From Thermochromatium tepidum ATCC 43061 (GTDB lineage: Bacteria > Pseudomonadota > Gammaproteobacteria > Chromatiales > Chromatiaceae), in contig NZ_CP039268.1 of NCBI RefSeq assembly GCF_009664085.1, forward strand, positions 2,523,001 to 2,587,000: 64,000 nucleotides of DNA, in the 5' to 3' direction. The notes under the pieces are model-generated. The model was not told where the DNA came from, made no database searches, and saw only the letters and a program-made list of their open reading frames with translations. Made by a program: the position numbers and the translations under genes. Positions 56,527 to 64,000 of the stretch are shown here, piece by piece (position 1 is the stretch's first letter; every line of letters starts with the position of its first letter).

Positions 56527-57014
56527 AACGCTGGCTGCCGCATCCGCTCCTCACCCTGCTGCTCGCCCTGATCTGGATGGTGCTGACCAACAGCCTCACG
56601 CCCGGCTCACTCCTGCTCGGGCTGGGGCTCGGTTGGCTCATCCCCATCTTCACCCGGCCCTTCTGGCCGGATCCGCTGCCCGTGCGTCGTCCGCTGACCC
56701 TGATGCGCTTTCTGATCCTGGTGGGCTATGACATCCTGGTTGCCAACCTCGCTGTGGCCTGGCTGATCCTGCGCGGACCCCGTCACATCCGCCCGGCGTT
56801 CGTGATGGTGCCGCTCGAGCTGCGCTCAGAGCTCGCCATCAGTCTGCTCGCCAACATGGTCTCGTTGACACCGGGGACAGTGTCATCCTGGCTGAGTCCG
56901 GACCGGCGCATCCTGGTGGTCCAGGGGTTGAATGTGGCCGATCCCGAGGCCCTGGTCGACACCATCAAGCGCCGTTACGAGGCACCGATCCGCGAGGTCT
57001 TCGAGCCATGCTGA
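56523..57014 (+). CDS. mrpE: Na+/H+ antiporter subunit MrpE
   Basis: This 163-aa protein has N-terminal membrane segments (LLTLLLALIWMVLTNSLTPGSLLLGLGLGWLIPIF) and then a conserved soluble part with LLANMVSLTPGTVSSWLSPDRRILVVQGLNVADPEALVDTIKRRYE. It overlaps mrpF by 7 bases. Confidence 0.95.
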   Translation: MKRWLPHPLLTLLLALIWMVLTNSLTPGSLLLGLGLGWLIPIFTRPFWPDPLPVRRPLTLMRFLILVGYDILVANLAVAWLILRGPRHIRPAFVMVPLELRSELAISLLANMVSLTPGTVSSWLSPDRRILVVQGLNVADPEALVDTIKRRYEAPIREVFEPC

Positions 57015-57277
57015 ACATCGCGCTCTCTATCGCCTTTGCCCTGGTCACGGGCGCCCTCGGCCTGACCTTCTGGCGTCTGTTGACCGGACCAGACGATCCA
57101 GACCGCATCCTGGCCCTCGACACCCTCTATGTGAACACGATCGCACTCCTGGTGCTCCTGGGGATCCATCTGGACTCGGCGCTCTATTTCGAGGCCGCGA
57201 TCCTGATCGCCATGATGGGGTTCATTGGCACCGTCGCCCTGTGTAAATATCTGCTGCGCGGCGACATCATCGAATAG
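57008..57277 (+). CDS. mrpF: Na+/H+ antiporter subunit MrpF
   Basis: This 89-aa three-helix protein has the MrpF pattern RLLTGPDDPDRILALDTLYVNTIALLVLLGIHLDSALYFEAAILIAMMGFIGTVALCKYLLRGDIIE, including the conserved Asp of the DP-DRILALD motif. It is eight bases from mrpG. Confidence 0.95.
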   Translation: MLNIALSIAFALVTGALGLTFWRLLTGPDDPDRILALDTLYVNTIALLVLLGIHLDSALYFEAAILIAMMGFIGTVALCKYLLRGDIIE

Positions 57278-57285
57278 GTGGCACC

Positions 57286-57687
57286 ATGCTGGAGATCGCG
57301 CTTGCCCTCCTGGTCCTGATCGGGGCCGGTTTCACCTTCATCGGCTCGCTGGGTCTGGTGAGGATGCCGGACTTCTTCACCCGCCTGCATGGCCCGACCA
57401 AGGCCACGACCCTCGGCGTCGGGAGCCTTTTGATTGCCTCCATGCTCCATTTCAGCGCCCAGGGCCAGGGGCTGAGCCTGCACGAGGTGCTGGTGACCCT
57501 GTTTCTCTTCATCACCGCACCGGTGAGCGCGCACCTGCTGTCCAAGGCGGCGCTGCATCTGCGCACCCGATCGCTGGCCGAGCCGCCGCCGCTGATCGAT
57601 TCAGCCGATCAGGTCGCACTCACCAGCGACGCGCCGCTTCCTCATCCGTCGCCCGCGCCTCGACCCAGCGCTCACCCGCCTCCGTGA
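57286..57687 (+). CDS. mrpG: Na+/H+ antiporter subunit MrpG
   Basis: This 133-aa three-helix protein has the MrpG signature FTFIGSLGLVRMPDFFTRLHGPTKATTLGVGSLLIASMLHF and LLSKAALHLRT. The C-terminal 25 residues (from about LIDSADQ) are Pro-rich and unconserved, and their DNA overlaps the opposing moaE 3' end by 68 bases. This is the last gene of mrpACDEFG. Confidence 0.93.
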   Translation: MLEIALALLVLIGAGFTFIGSLGLVRMPDFFTRLHGPTKATTLGVGSLLIASMLHFSAQGQGLSLHEVLVTLFLFITAPVSAHLLSKAALHLRTRSLAEPPPLIDSADQVALTSDAPLPHPSPAPRPSAHPPP

Positions 57688-58069
57688 CCTCCTTCTTCCA
57701 GAAGGGGGCACGGGTCTTGAGGGAGTCGATCAGGAACTCACAGGCGCGAAAGGCCTCACCCCGGTGTCGGCTCGCGACCCCAACGAAGACGATGGGGTCG
57801 AGTGGTTCCAGCGTCCCGACCCGATGCACGAGGCGCACGCCCTCCAGCGTCCAGCGTTCACTGGCCTCCGCCACGAGCGCGCCGAGTGCCTTCTCGGTCA
57901 TACCCGGATAGTGCTCCAGGGTCATCCGCACGACACCCATTCCGGCGTTGAGATCGCGCATCAGCCCGACGAAGGTGACGAGCGCGCCGACCCTGGGGTT
58001 GTCTCGGCACAGCGCCTCCTGCTCGGCGTGGATATCGAAAGGCTCGGTTTGAACTCGGACTAGACGCAT
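57620..58069 (-). CDS. moaE: Molybdopterin synthase catalytic subunit MoaE
   Basis: This 149-aa protein joins MoaD to make molybdopterin. It has FDIHAEQEALCRDNPRVGALVTFVGLMRDLN, LEHYPGMTEKALGALV and VGVASRHRGEAFRACEFLIDSLKTRAPFWKKE, including the catalytic Lys region. The ATG at 58069 is 5 bases from the TTGACATCC end of an IS-like remnant, which also supplies the upstream GGGGAGGA. Its 3' end lies over that of mrpG. Confidence 0.94.
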   Translation of the reverse strand: MRLVRVQTEPFDIHAEQEALCRDNPRVGALVTFVGLMRDLNAGMGVVRMTLEHYPGMTEKALGALVAEASERWTLEGVRLVHRVGTLEPLDPIVFVGVASRHRGEAFRACEFLIDSLKTRAPFWKKEVTEAGERWVEARATDEEAARRW

Positions 58070-58073
58070 GGCA

Positions 58074-58257
58074 TTGACATCCTCCCCGGCCTTCCGGACG
58101 GAGATTCTTAAGGCGCCTTGAGGCATTGATCCACCCCTTAAGTCGCTTGCGGTGGGTTCCTGGACCGAAGGCCTCACGGCAGCTCCTCTCCACAGGCGTG
58201 ATTCCCGGCGCGCCCGATCCCGCCCCAAACGGCAAGGCTTGGCGCGCCCAGGGTCAA
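58074..58257. mobile_element. Degenerate IS200/IS605-type tnpB 3' end, copy D
   Basis: It shares with copy C (47817-48037) the start TTGACATCCTC, the GATTC-TAAGGCGC block, CGGTGGGTT, CTCTCCACAGGCGTGA and the closing AGGGTCAA. The minus-strand fragment encodes ITPVERSCREAFGP, parallel to the TPVER tail of copy C. Copy D is 184 bp and separates moaE from the NnrU-type gene. No transposase remains. Confidence 0.6.
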
Positions 58258-58826
58258 CCGATCGGCGCCACACCTAGCATGGCGCGATGCAGCCAGAACA
58301 TGAACAGCAGATAGAACCCCAGTCCACCGACAATAGCGATGGCATCGTTGATCGGACCCGGCGGTGCGCCCTGGACCGGCGGCGCGGTGCGATACCTGAG
58401 CGAGATCCGATCCGCCACTGCCCAGACGAGAAAGGCGCCAAACAGCAGCACGTCCGCCAGCATCCCGTTGGCGAGCAGATGGGCAAAGGCCCAGATCTTG
58501 ACGGCGCCGAGCATCGGATGCTTGACGGCGTCCTGGATACGCCCCGGCAGATAGGCAGCGAACAGCAGCGGAAAGACAGGGAGCATCAAGAGCAGCGTGA
58601 TGTGTCTGAGCCAGGTCGGCGGCTCGTAGAGCACGACCGGCGCGAGTCGAGCCTGACCATAGCCCTGGAGGATCAGAACGAAGCCGATCAGCGAGATCAG
58701 AGCATAGACGGCCTGCCAGGGCACGACTCCGAAGCGGGCAACGACCGTGGCGCGCAGGTTGGGCTTGAAGATCGAGATCGAGTGTGTCCCGAGAAAGAGG
58801 AGAAGTCCAAGGATGAGGACGACCAT
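58254..58826 (-). CDS. NnrU-family membrane protein
   Basis: This 190-aa protein with about six membrane helices has the NnrU features: LLLFLGTHSISIFKPNLRATVVARFG, YALISLIGFVLILQGYGQAR, KHPMLGAVKIWAFAHLLANGMLADVLLFGAFLVWAVADRISLRYR. NnrU was first noted near nitrite/NO reductase genes; related proteins also serve isoprenoid metabolism. Its stop overlaps the AGGGTCAA end of the repeat element. Confidence 0.87.
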   Translation of the reverse strand: MVVLILGLLLFLGTHSISIFKPNLRATVVARFGVVPWQAVYALISLIGFVLILQGYGQARLAPVVLYEPPTWLRHITLLLMLPVFPLLFAAYLPGRIQDAVKHPMLGAVKIWAFAHLLANGMLADVLLFGAFLVWAVADRISLRYRTAPPVQGAPPGPINDAIAIVGGLGFYLLFMFWLHRAMLGVAPIG

Positions 58827-58895
58827 TGGGTGGATCCTTGAGTGGAAACGAAGACCGGGATTGTAGGTATCCAGGCGGACGTTTCAACGTGGATT

Positions 58896-59399
58896 TCAAC
58901 GTGGACGGGTGATCGAGATCAGGTGCGCACTGCCCGGATCAAGTCGGCTCCAGTCATCTGGCATCTCCAGACGCGCGACCGTGGCCGTGGGTAGGAGCTT
59001 GCCGTCGGCGGATCGCTCGATCTCTTCGCCGACCAGATACAGCAGCAGCTCTTCTAGTCCTGGATTGTGCCCGACCAACAGCACGATCGCGGCCTCGTTC
59101 GGACAGCGGGCGAGTACATCGAGCAGGTTCGTAACGCCGGCCTCATAGATCTCGGCGTCCCAGACAATGCGTCTCTTCTTGAAATCCAGACGTTTGCAGA
59201 CCTTGATCGCGGTTTGACGCGCGCGCGTCGCCGGGGAACTCACCACATGGTCGGGCACCAGCCCCTCGCGATAGAGCCAGGAACCGACCTTAGGCGCGTC
59301 GTTTTTGCCGCGCTTGGCCAACGGACGCTCAAAATCACTCGCCACGTCTGAATCCCAGTCCGATTTGGCATGACGCAGTAACAACAGCTCGCGTGGCAT
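58896..59399 (-). CDS. SixA-like phosphohistidine phosphatase
   Basis: This 167-aa protein has the RHAK catalytic motif (LLLLRHAKSDWDSD), PATRARQTAIKV and LLVGHNPGLEELLLYL, the two His of the histidine-phosphatase fold. Its short length fits SixA, which dephosphorylates phosphohistidine in HPt domains. The ATG at 59399 precedes PRELLLLRHAK; one at 59426 is possible. Confidence 0.87.
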   Translation of the reverse strand: MPRELLLLRHAKSDWDSDVASDFERPLAKRGKNDAPKVGSWLYREGLVPDHVVSSPATRARQTAIKVCKRLDFKKRRIVWDAEIYEAGVTNLLDVLARCPNEAAIVLLVGHNPGLEELLLYLVGEEIERSADGKLLPTATVARLEMPDDWSRLDPGSAHLISITRPR

Positions 59400-59529
59400 G
59401 TGAAAAAATGGATCGGTGTATCTCAAGGGAGGGATGTAAACGCCGGGTCTCGCGCCGGCAATGGGTCGCGAGATTGGACATCATTCGGATGAAGCGCGTT
59501 TTTAACACATTTGTAATCTTTGCGTCACC

Positions 59530-60405
59530 TCAAGCTGTCTCGGCGAGCAACCGTTCGATCATGGATTGCGACTGTTGGAGATAACCGCCACCAAAGAGAT
59601 TCAGATGATTGAGGACGTGATAGAGGTTATAGAGGATGCGGCGCACGGCATAGGCGGGATCGAGCGGCCAGGTCTCGCGATAGGCGGCCTGGAAGCGGGC
59701 GTCAAAGCCACCAAAGAGTTCGGTCATGGCCAGATCGGCCTCGCGGTCGCCATGATAGACAGCTGGATCGAAGATGACCGGCTCACCTTCAGGTGTCGCG
59801 CCGATGTTGCCGCCCCAGAGGTCGCCGTGCAGAAGCGATGGGGGCGGGTGATGGCCGATGAGTGTCTCGAGCCTGGACAGGAGGCGCTCACCGTCCGACT
59901 GGAGGCGCCCGCGATAGCCATTGGCGGCGGCGAGTTTGAGCTGCGGGCCCAATCGACACTCGCGCCAAAAGCTGACCCAATCGTCATGGGGCGTGTTGAG
60001 CTGGTGGGTGGAGCCGATGGTGTTGTCACGATGCCAGCCGAAGCGTTCGGCGGTGGCGCGATGTAGCTGGGCCAATTGACGCCCGGCGCGTTCGCTGTCG
60101 AGCCGTCCGCTCAGATCCAGACGCTCCATGGCTAGGAAGCTCGTGTCGCCGGCGAGCCCGACACAGATCGGCTCGGGCACCCGGATGGCCCGCGCCGCAG
60201 CCAATGCCGCGAGTCCCTCGGACTCGGCCTCGAACATGTCGAGCCGCTCTGGGGTATTGAGTTTGACGAAGTAGGCGCGTTGATCGTCCTCAACGACAAC
60301 GGCGCGATTGATACAGCCGCCACCAACCGGACGCTGTCGCTGGATCTTGAAAGGCTTGCCTGTCGCCGCGCTGATGCGCTCGGCGATGAGATCCCAGCGC
60401 GTCAT
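59530..60405 (-). CDS. Fructosamine kinase family protein
   Basis: This 291-aa protein follows the FN3K/YniA pattern: GGCINRAVVVEDDQRAYFVKLN, LAAARAIRVPEP, FGWHRDNTIGSTHQLNT, LLHGDLWGGNIGATPEGEPVIFDPAVYHGDREADLAMTELFGGF. The catalytic HGDLW and DP motifs are present. Such kinases phosphorylate glycated proteins or ribulosamines. The start overlaps the HNH gene stop by 4 bases. Confidence 0.92.
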   Translation of the reverse strand: MTRWDLIAERISAATGKPFKIQRQRPVGGGCINRAVVVEDDQRAYFVKLNTPERLDMFEAESEGLAALAAARAIRVPEPICVGLAGDTSFLAMERLDLSGRLDSERAGRQLAQLHRATAERFGWHRDNTIGSTHQLNTPHDDWVSFWRECRLGPQLKLAAANGYRGRLQSDGERLLSRLETLIGHHPPPSLLHGDLWGGNIGATPEGEPVIFDPAVYHGDREADLAMTELFGGFDARFQAAYRETWPLDPAYAVRRILYNLYHVLNHLNLFGGGYLQQSQSMIERLLAETA

Positions 60406-61007
60406 GCACGCCCTCCCTCTACGAGACGCCGCAGCAGGGGACTGGAACGTGGGAAGTGCGCGCGCAGGAACTCCATCTGGTCGGCCAGGACATGGCGTCC
60501 CATCAGATAGACATACTCGGCATGGGTCGGAGTGAAGGGCACGGCGAGCAGTTCCATCCCGGCATCCTCGGGCGTGCGGCCAGCCTTGTAATTATTGCAA
60601 CGCACGCAAGCCGTGACGACGTTGCTCCAGACATCCGCCCCACCCTGGCTGATGGGGCGGACATGGTCGCGCGAGAGCTGGCGCCCCGGGAAGCGCTGAC
60701 CGCAGTAAAGACACATGTGGTCGTCGCGCTGAAAGAGTGTGCGGTTGGAGAGCGGGGGTGAGTAGTCGGCGCGCCGCTGTTCGAGCGCGTGATGCAGGCC
60801 GTGAGTGGCGATGATGGAGTGGATCCGAAGTTGGCTCTGACGGCGCGTGCCGGCGTTGATGCCGCCGCGCAGCAAGAAGAGCGGATCGCCACAGGAATAG
60901 GCCACCTGACCGAGGACATGGAGTCGCGCGGCGTCGCGATAGTCGATCCACTCCAGCGGCATACCCGCTAGATCCGTTCGCAGTACCTGTTGAGTCAGTG
61001 CAGACAT
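60402..61007 (-). CDS. HNH endonuclease-family protein
   Basis: This 201-aa protein contains an HNH domain: CLYCGQRFPGRQLSRDHVRPISQGGADVWSNVVTACVRCNNYKAGRTPE, with CxxC pairs that bind Zn and the catalytic His in the DH motif. The surrounding sequence (SQLRIHSIIATHG, NRTLFQRDDH) is conserved in a widespread proteobacterial HNH group. The biological substrate is unknown. Confidence 0.9.
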   Translation of the reverse strand: MSALTQQVLRTDLAGMPLEWIDYRDAARLHVLGQVAYSCGDPLFLLRGGINAGTRRQSQLRIHSIIATHGLHHALEQRRADYSPPLSNRTLFQRDDHMCLYCGQRFPGRQLSRDHVRPISQGGADVWSNVVTACVRCNNYKAGRTPEDAGMELLAVPFTPTHAEYVYLMGRHVLADQMEFLRAHFPRSSPLLRRLVEGGRA

Positions 61008-61081
61008 AGTGGTGGATACGGCTCGGAATATCTGGCCATCATACAGGCTCGCCCGGGTCGTGCAACCGCCCTCGACCAGGC

Positions 61082-61849
61082 TCAGCTGTCGAATGTCTCG
61101 ACGCCAACGAGCGCACAGAGGGCCAGCGCCAGGGTCTCGGTCAGCTCGACCAGGGCGCCAGCGGTATCACCGGTGAAGCCAGAGATCCGCGCGAGCATGG
61201 CGCGCCGCGCGAACCAGTAAAGCGTCAGCACCGCCAGGATCAGCGCAGCCCCGATCCAGCCAGCGACGACCAGGGTAGCGAGCCCGGACAAGACCAGGCT
61301 CAACCAGGCCATCCGCCGGGGTAGATGATGGAACTGATCACTGGCCATCCCCTGGGTGCGGGCATAGTGGGTGGTCAGGAGCAAGAGTGGTAGCTGCGCC
61401 CGCGCCAGCAGGGGTACGATCAGCAGGGGCCAGAGCACCCCGGTCGCGACCAGGGTCTTGAGCGCCGACCATTTGAGAAGTAGCGTCAAGACGATGGCCG
61501 TCACCGCCGCTGGACCGCTGCGCGGATCCTTCATGATCTCCAGGGTCCGTTCGCGGCTGCCGAGCCCGCCGATCCAGGCGTCCGCACTGTCGGCCAATCC
61601 ATCCAGATGCAGCCCACCGCTCGACCAGACCCAGAGGATCAGCACCAGGGCCGCGGCAAGGTCGGACGGGGTGTCTGCAAGCAGGAGCGCGGCCAGGGCG
61701 GCAGGCAGGCCCATCAGGAGCCCGACCAGCGGATACCAGGGCACGGAGCGCCCGACCTCGGTCGGGGCGGTGGGCCCTGGGTCGGGGAAGGGCAGCCGGG
61801 ACAGGAAGCGTCCGGCGATCCAGAACGGGCGCAGTCGCGTCATGGGCAC
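61082..61849 (-). CDS. cobS: Adenosylcobinamide-GDP ribazoletransferase (cobalamin synthase)
   Basis: This 255-aa membrane enzyme joins adenosylcobinamide-GDP and alpha-ribazole, the final cobalamin assembly step. It has FLSRLPFPDPG, GGLHLDGLADSADAWIGG, RTLEIMKDPRSGPAAVTAIVLTLLLKWSAL and ARIGFTGDT-like ARISGFTGDTAGALVELTE. It overlaps the cobC gene by 10 bases. Confidence 0.95.
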   Translation of the reverse strand: MPMTRLRPFWIAGRFLSRLPFPDPGPTAPTEVGRSVPWYPLVGLLMGLPAALAALLLADTPSDLAAALVLILWVWSSGGLHLDGLADSADAWIGGLGSRERTLEIMKDPRSGPAAVTAIVLTLLLKWSALKTLVATGVLWPLLIVPLLARAQLPLLLLTTHYARTQGMASDQFHHLPRRMAWLSLVLSGLATLVVAGWIGAALILAVLTLYWFARRAMLARISGFTGDTAGALVELTETLALALCALVGVETFDS

Positions 61850-62427
61850 AAAGAGCCGTGCGCCACCAGACTCGGACGACCTGGTGGCGGATGGATGCGC
61901 ACTCGGGTACGGCAGGCATAAGGGACCTCCAAGAGCAACAGACCGGCATCGGTCATACCCAGCACCTCGGCGACCAGGACGCGGATCACCCCGCCATGGG
62001 TGATCAGGAGCGTCTGGGGCGCACGGCCATCGAGCAGGCCTCGCCAGGCCTCCAACACGCGCGCACGAAATGCGCTGAAGGGTTCGGCACCCGGGGGCGT
62101 ATAGCCGACCGGGTCGGACCAGAAACGCTGTAGCTCGACCAGCGGGATCTCAGCGCAGGTCAAGCCCTCCCAGGTGCCGAAGGCACGCTCGCGAAGGCCG
62201 TCCATCAGGGTCAGGGTGAGTCCCTGCCGCTGCGCCAATTCGCGCGCAAACTCAGCGCAGCGGCGTGCCGGGGAGCTGACGACCTGCGCCCAGCCTGGGC
62301 AAACAGAGGTCGCGCGCTGCATCTGTTCCCAGCCGAGCGCGCTCAGAGGATCATCGCGCTCGCCGCGAAAGCGCGCCCCCCCCTCCACCTCGCCGTGACG
62401 CAACAGATCGACGAAGGACTCGGACAT
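61840..62427 (-). CDS. cobC: Alpha-ribazole phosphatase-like histidine phosphatase
   Basis: This 195-aa protein has DLLRHGEVEGGARFRG (RHGE), SPARRCAEFA, FGTWEGLTCAEIP and LLITHGGVIRVLVAEVLG. Its position between cobT and cobS supports alpha-ribazole-5'-phosphate phosphatase. The ATG at 62427 precedes the RHGE strand; an upstream ATG at 62454 would abut cobT. Confidence 0.9.
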   Translation of the reverse strand: MSESFVDLLRHGEVEGGARFRGERDDPLSALGWEQMQRATSVCPGWAQVVSSPARRCAEFARELAQRQGLTLTLMDGLRERAFGTWEGLTCAEIPLVELQRFWSDPVGYTPPGAEPFSAFRARVLEAWRGLLDGRAPQTLLITHGGVIRVLVAEVLGMTDAGLLLLEVPYACRTRVRIHPPPGRPSLVAHGSLCP

Positions 62428-62457
62428 GAAGCCCCCGGGGCCGGTCGGACCCATCGG

Positions 62458-63519
62458 TCACGCCAGGGCCTCGCTCACCCCCGCCTCATCGAAGGTCGCC
62501 ATCTCCTGGTGGATGACACAGGCCAGGCGCAACAGGGGCACCAAGGCCGCGCCGCCCGTGGCCTCGCCGAGGCGCATCCTGAGGTCGAGATAGGGGTTGG
62601 CAGCGAGCGCCTCCAGCATGGATCCATGCCCAGGCTCGGCCGAGCCGTGGGCGAACAGCATCCAGTCGCGCACGCCGGGATTGATGCGGGTGGCGACCAG
62701 GGCAGCCGAGCTGATGATGAAACCATCGACCAGGATCGGCAACCCGAGCTGGGCGGCGCGGATGAAGGCCCCGGTACTGGCGGCGATGTCGAATCCACCG
62801 AGACGGCGCAACAGCTCGAGCGGTCCGTGTTCGGGTCGGGCGTGGAGTTCCAGGGCCGTCGCGATGACTTGGGCCTTGTGCGCGACCCCCTGGACATCGA
62901 GCCCAGTCCCGGGTCCGGTCAGGCGTGCCGGTGCGAGATCGAGCAGGGCGCAGGCGAGTGCGGTCGCCGGGGTGGTGTTGCCGATCCCCATCTCGCCGCA
63001 GATCAGGAGCCGTGCGCCCTCCTCGACCGCGCGTTCGACCGCCGTACGCCCGATGGCGAGCGCGCGCTCGAGCTGATCCTCGGTCATGGCCGGTTCGCGG
63101 GCGATATTGCCCGTGCCTGGACCGATCCGTTCAGAACGCACGCCGGGCACCGGGCCTGGATCGGTGGCGACCCCGAGGTCGAAGATCTCCATCACGGCGC
63201 CGATCGCCTTGGCCATCACCGAGACGGCCGCGCCACCGCGCGCGATGTTATAGAGCATCTGAAGGGTCACCTCGCGCGGAAAGAGCGAGACGCCCTCGAC
63301 GGCCACGCCGTGGTCCGAGATGAATTGCAGGATCCGCACCGGATCTGGTGTAGGCCGGTCCGTGCCCTGCATCCCGGCGAGCTGGATCGCCATCTCTTCC
63401 AGACGTCCAAGCGAGCCGCGGGGTTTGGTGAGCCGATCCTGACGGGCCTGGGCCGCGGCAGCGGCCTGTTGGTCGATTGGACGACAAGGGGCTTGGAGCC
63501 AAGCGAGTGTCGGGTTCAT
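62458..63519 (-). CDS. cobT: Nicotinate-nucleotide-dimethylbenzimidazole phosphoribosyltransferase
   Basis: This 353-aa enzyme makes alpha-ribazole phosphate for the lower ligand of cobalamin. It has KPRGSLGRLEEMAIQLAGMQ, FISDHGVAVEGVSLFPREVTLQMLYNIARGGAAV, CGEMGIGNTTPATALACAL, PGTGLDVQGVAHKAQVI and STGAFIRAAQLGLPILVDGFI. It lies between the TonB-dependent receptor gene and cobC, in one minus-strand cobalamin unit. Confidence 0.95.
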   Translation of the reverse strand: MNPTLAWLQAPCRPIDQQAAAAAQARQDRLTKPRGSLGRLEEMAIQLAGMQGTDRPTPDPVRILQFISDHGVAVEGVSLFPREVTLQMLYNIARGGAAVSVMAKAIGAVMEIFDLGVATDPGPVPGVRSERIGPGTGNIAREPAMTEDQLERALAIGRTAVERAVEEGARLLICGEMGIGNTTPATALACALLDLAPARLTGPGTGLDVQGVAHKAQVIATALELHARPEHGPLELLRRLGGFDIAASTGAFIRAAQLGLPILVDGFIISSAALVATRINPGVRDWMLFAHGSAEPGHGSMLEALAANPYLDLRMRLGEATGGAALVPLLRLACVIHQEMATFDEAGVSEALA

Positions 63520-63528
63520 TAAGTGACC

Positions 63529-64000
63529 TCAGGGTTGGTAGTGAAACGTCAGATAGACTGAACGTCCGAGCTGATTGTAGAGATAGGCGGTCTCGTACTC
63601 TGTATCGAGCGCGTTTTCGAGGCTGACCTGCAGGCGCAGTTTGGGGTCGAGGCGGTACTCGGCGCGCAGATCGAGCAGCACATAGCCGTCGAGCCGGTTG
63701 CGATTGGCAAGGTCATCGTAACGGCGTCCGGCGACGAACACCCTCCCACCCAGCGACCAGCGCCCGAGGTCTCGCTCCAGGTCGAGCGCCAGGCTCTGCT
63801 CGGGACGCCGCGGCAACAGGTTGCCTTGATTGGCGCCAGGCGAGCGGTTCTCGGGATCGAGCAGGGTCAGGCTGGTCTCGATGCGCCAGTCGCGCCAGGT
63901 GGCGCTCGTCGTCGCCTCGAGCCCGCAGATGCGCGCGCGCCGGACGTTGGCGACGGACGCGCTCGCTGCATCATAGGCGATGAGATCATCGATCGCGGTG
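63529..64000 (-). CDS. TonB-dependent receptor, BtuB-like (5' end off the window)
   Basis: This is the C-terminal portion of an outer-membrane beta barrel. The frame read from 64000 gives IDDLIAYDAASASVANVRRARICGLE, then LTLLDPENRSPGANQGNLLPRRPEQSLALDLER, DGYVLLDLRAEYRLDPKLRLQVSLENALDTEYETAYLYNQLGRSVYLTFHYQP. The pattern fits BtuB-type vitamin B12 receptors, supported by the following cobT. The signal peptide, TonB box and plug lie beyond the window, as would any cobalamin riboswitch. Confidence 0.88.
   Translation of the reverse strand, partial: TAIDDLIAYDAASASVANVRRARICGLEATTSATWRDWRIETSLTLLDPENRSPGANQGNLLPRRPEQSLALDLERDLGRWSLGGRVFVAGRRYDDLANRNRLDGYVLLDLRAEYRLDPKLRLQVSLENALDTEYETAYLYNQLGRSVYLTFHYQP

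Overview
This is a GC-rich chromosomal window from a phototrophic gammaproteobacterium, most likely a purple sulfur bacterium of the Chromatiaceae (Allochromatium/Thermochromatium-like). The evidence is a light-harvesting LH2 beta/alpha pair (pucBA) behind a PpsR/CrtJ-type TGT-N12-ACA site, a cytochrome c' beside a cytochrome b561, a cbb3 oxidase operon, and gammaproteobacterial gene orders such as surE-pcm-rpoS, xseB-ispA and comEC-lolDC. No rRNA or tRNA gene was found.

Layout. 1-7.3 kb (minus): ccoNOQP-ccoGHI for cbb3 oxidase, with ccoI running off the left edge. 7.4-9.9 kb (minus): surE-pcm-rpoS. 10-18.6 kb: smr, lgt, rpsT (TTG start), murJ, parE, xseB-ispA, folE2 and a menH that seems to start at CTG. 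18.6-22.5 kb: a CysZ/J-domain fusion, a methyltransferase, psiE-like, tauE-like and an unknown secreted protein. 23-27.7 kb: moeA-moaD, a ParE-type toxin-antitoxin pair, a small CRISPR array without cas genes flanked by an IS-like hairpin and a REP/BIME element, a FliT-like protein, a CinA-like protein and a thioesterase. 28-36 kb: comEC, a DUF2062 protein, lolDC, an OmpA-like protein, a DUF7931-like protein and a 39-bp-repeat protein. 36-41.9 kb: ppsA, pucBA and queC-queD-queE, where QueD has three tandem domains. 41.9-48.5 kb: cytochrome b561/c', hypA, a thioredoxin, then a cluster with FNR-type boxes (67-aa protein, HPP protein, Crp-family regulator, DUF2892, SLAC1-type channel, YgbA-type protein). 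48.6-51.8 kb: Fur-box-controlled feoA-feoA-feoB-feoC. 51.9-57.7 kb: mrpACDEFG. 57.6-61 kb: moaE, nnrU, sixA, a fructosamine-kinase-family gene and an HNH nuclease gene. 61-64 kb (minus): a TonB-dependent receptor (partial)-cobT-cobC-cobS.

Themes. The window combines micro-oxic respiration and phototrophy (cbb3, LH2, cytochrome c'), anaerobic/NO-linked functions (FNR boxes, YgbA, NnrU, HPP, SLAC1), cofactor synthesis (Moco, cobalamin, queuosine, folate, menaquinone), ferrous iron uptake and Na+/H+ exchange. Mobile or repeat DNA is limited to a CRISPR remnant, two REP/BIME-type elements and two degenerate tails that look like IS200/IS605 tnpB 3' ends.

Most unusual: the three-domain QueD, whose active-site residues are split between domains; the CysZ/J-domain fusion; the CTG-start menH; the PucB N-terminal extension; and the candidate anaerobic NO/nitrite/anion cluster.
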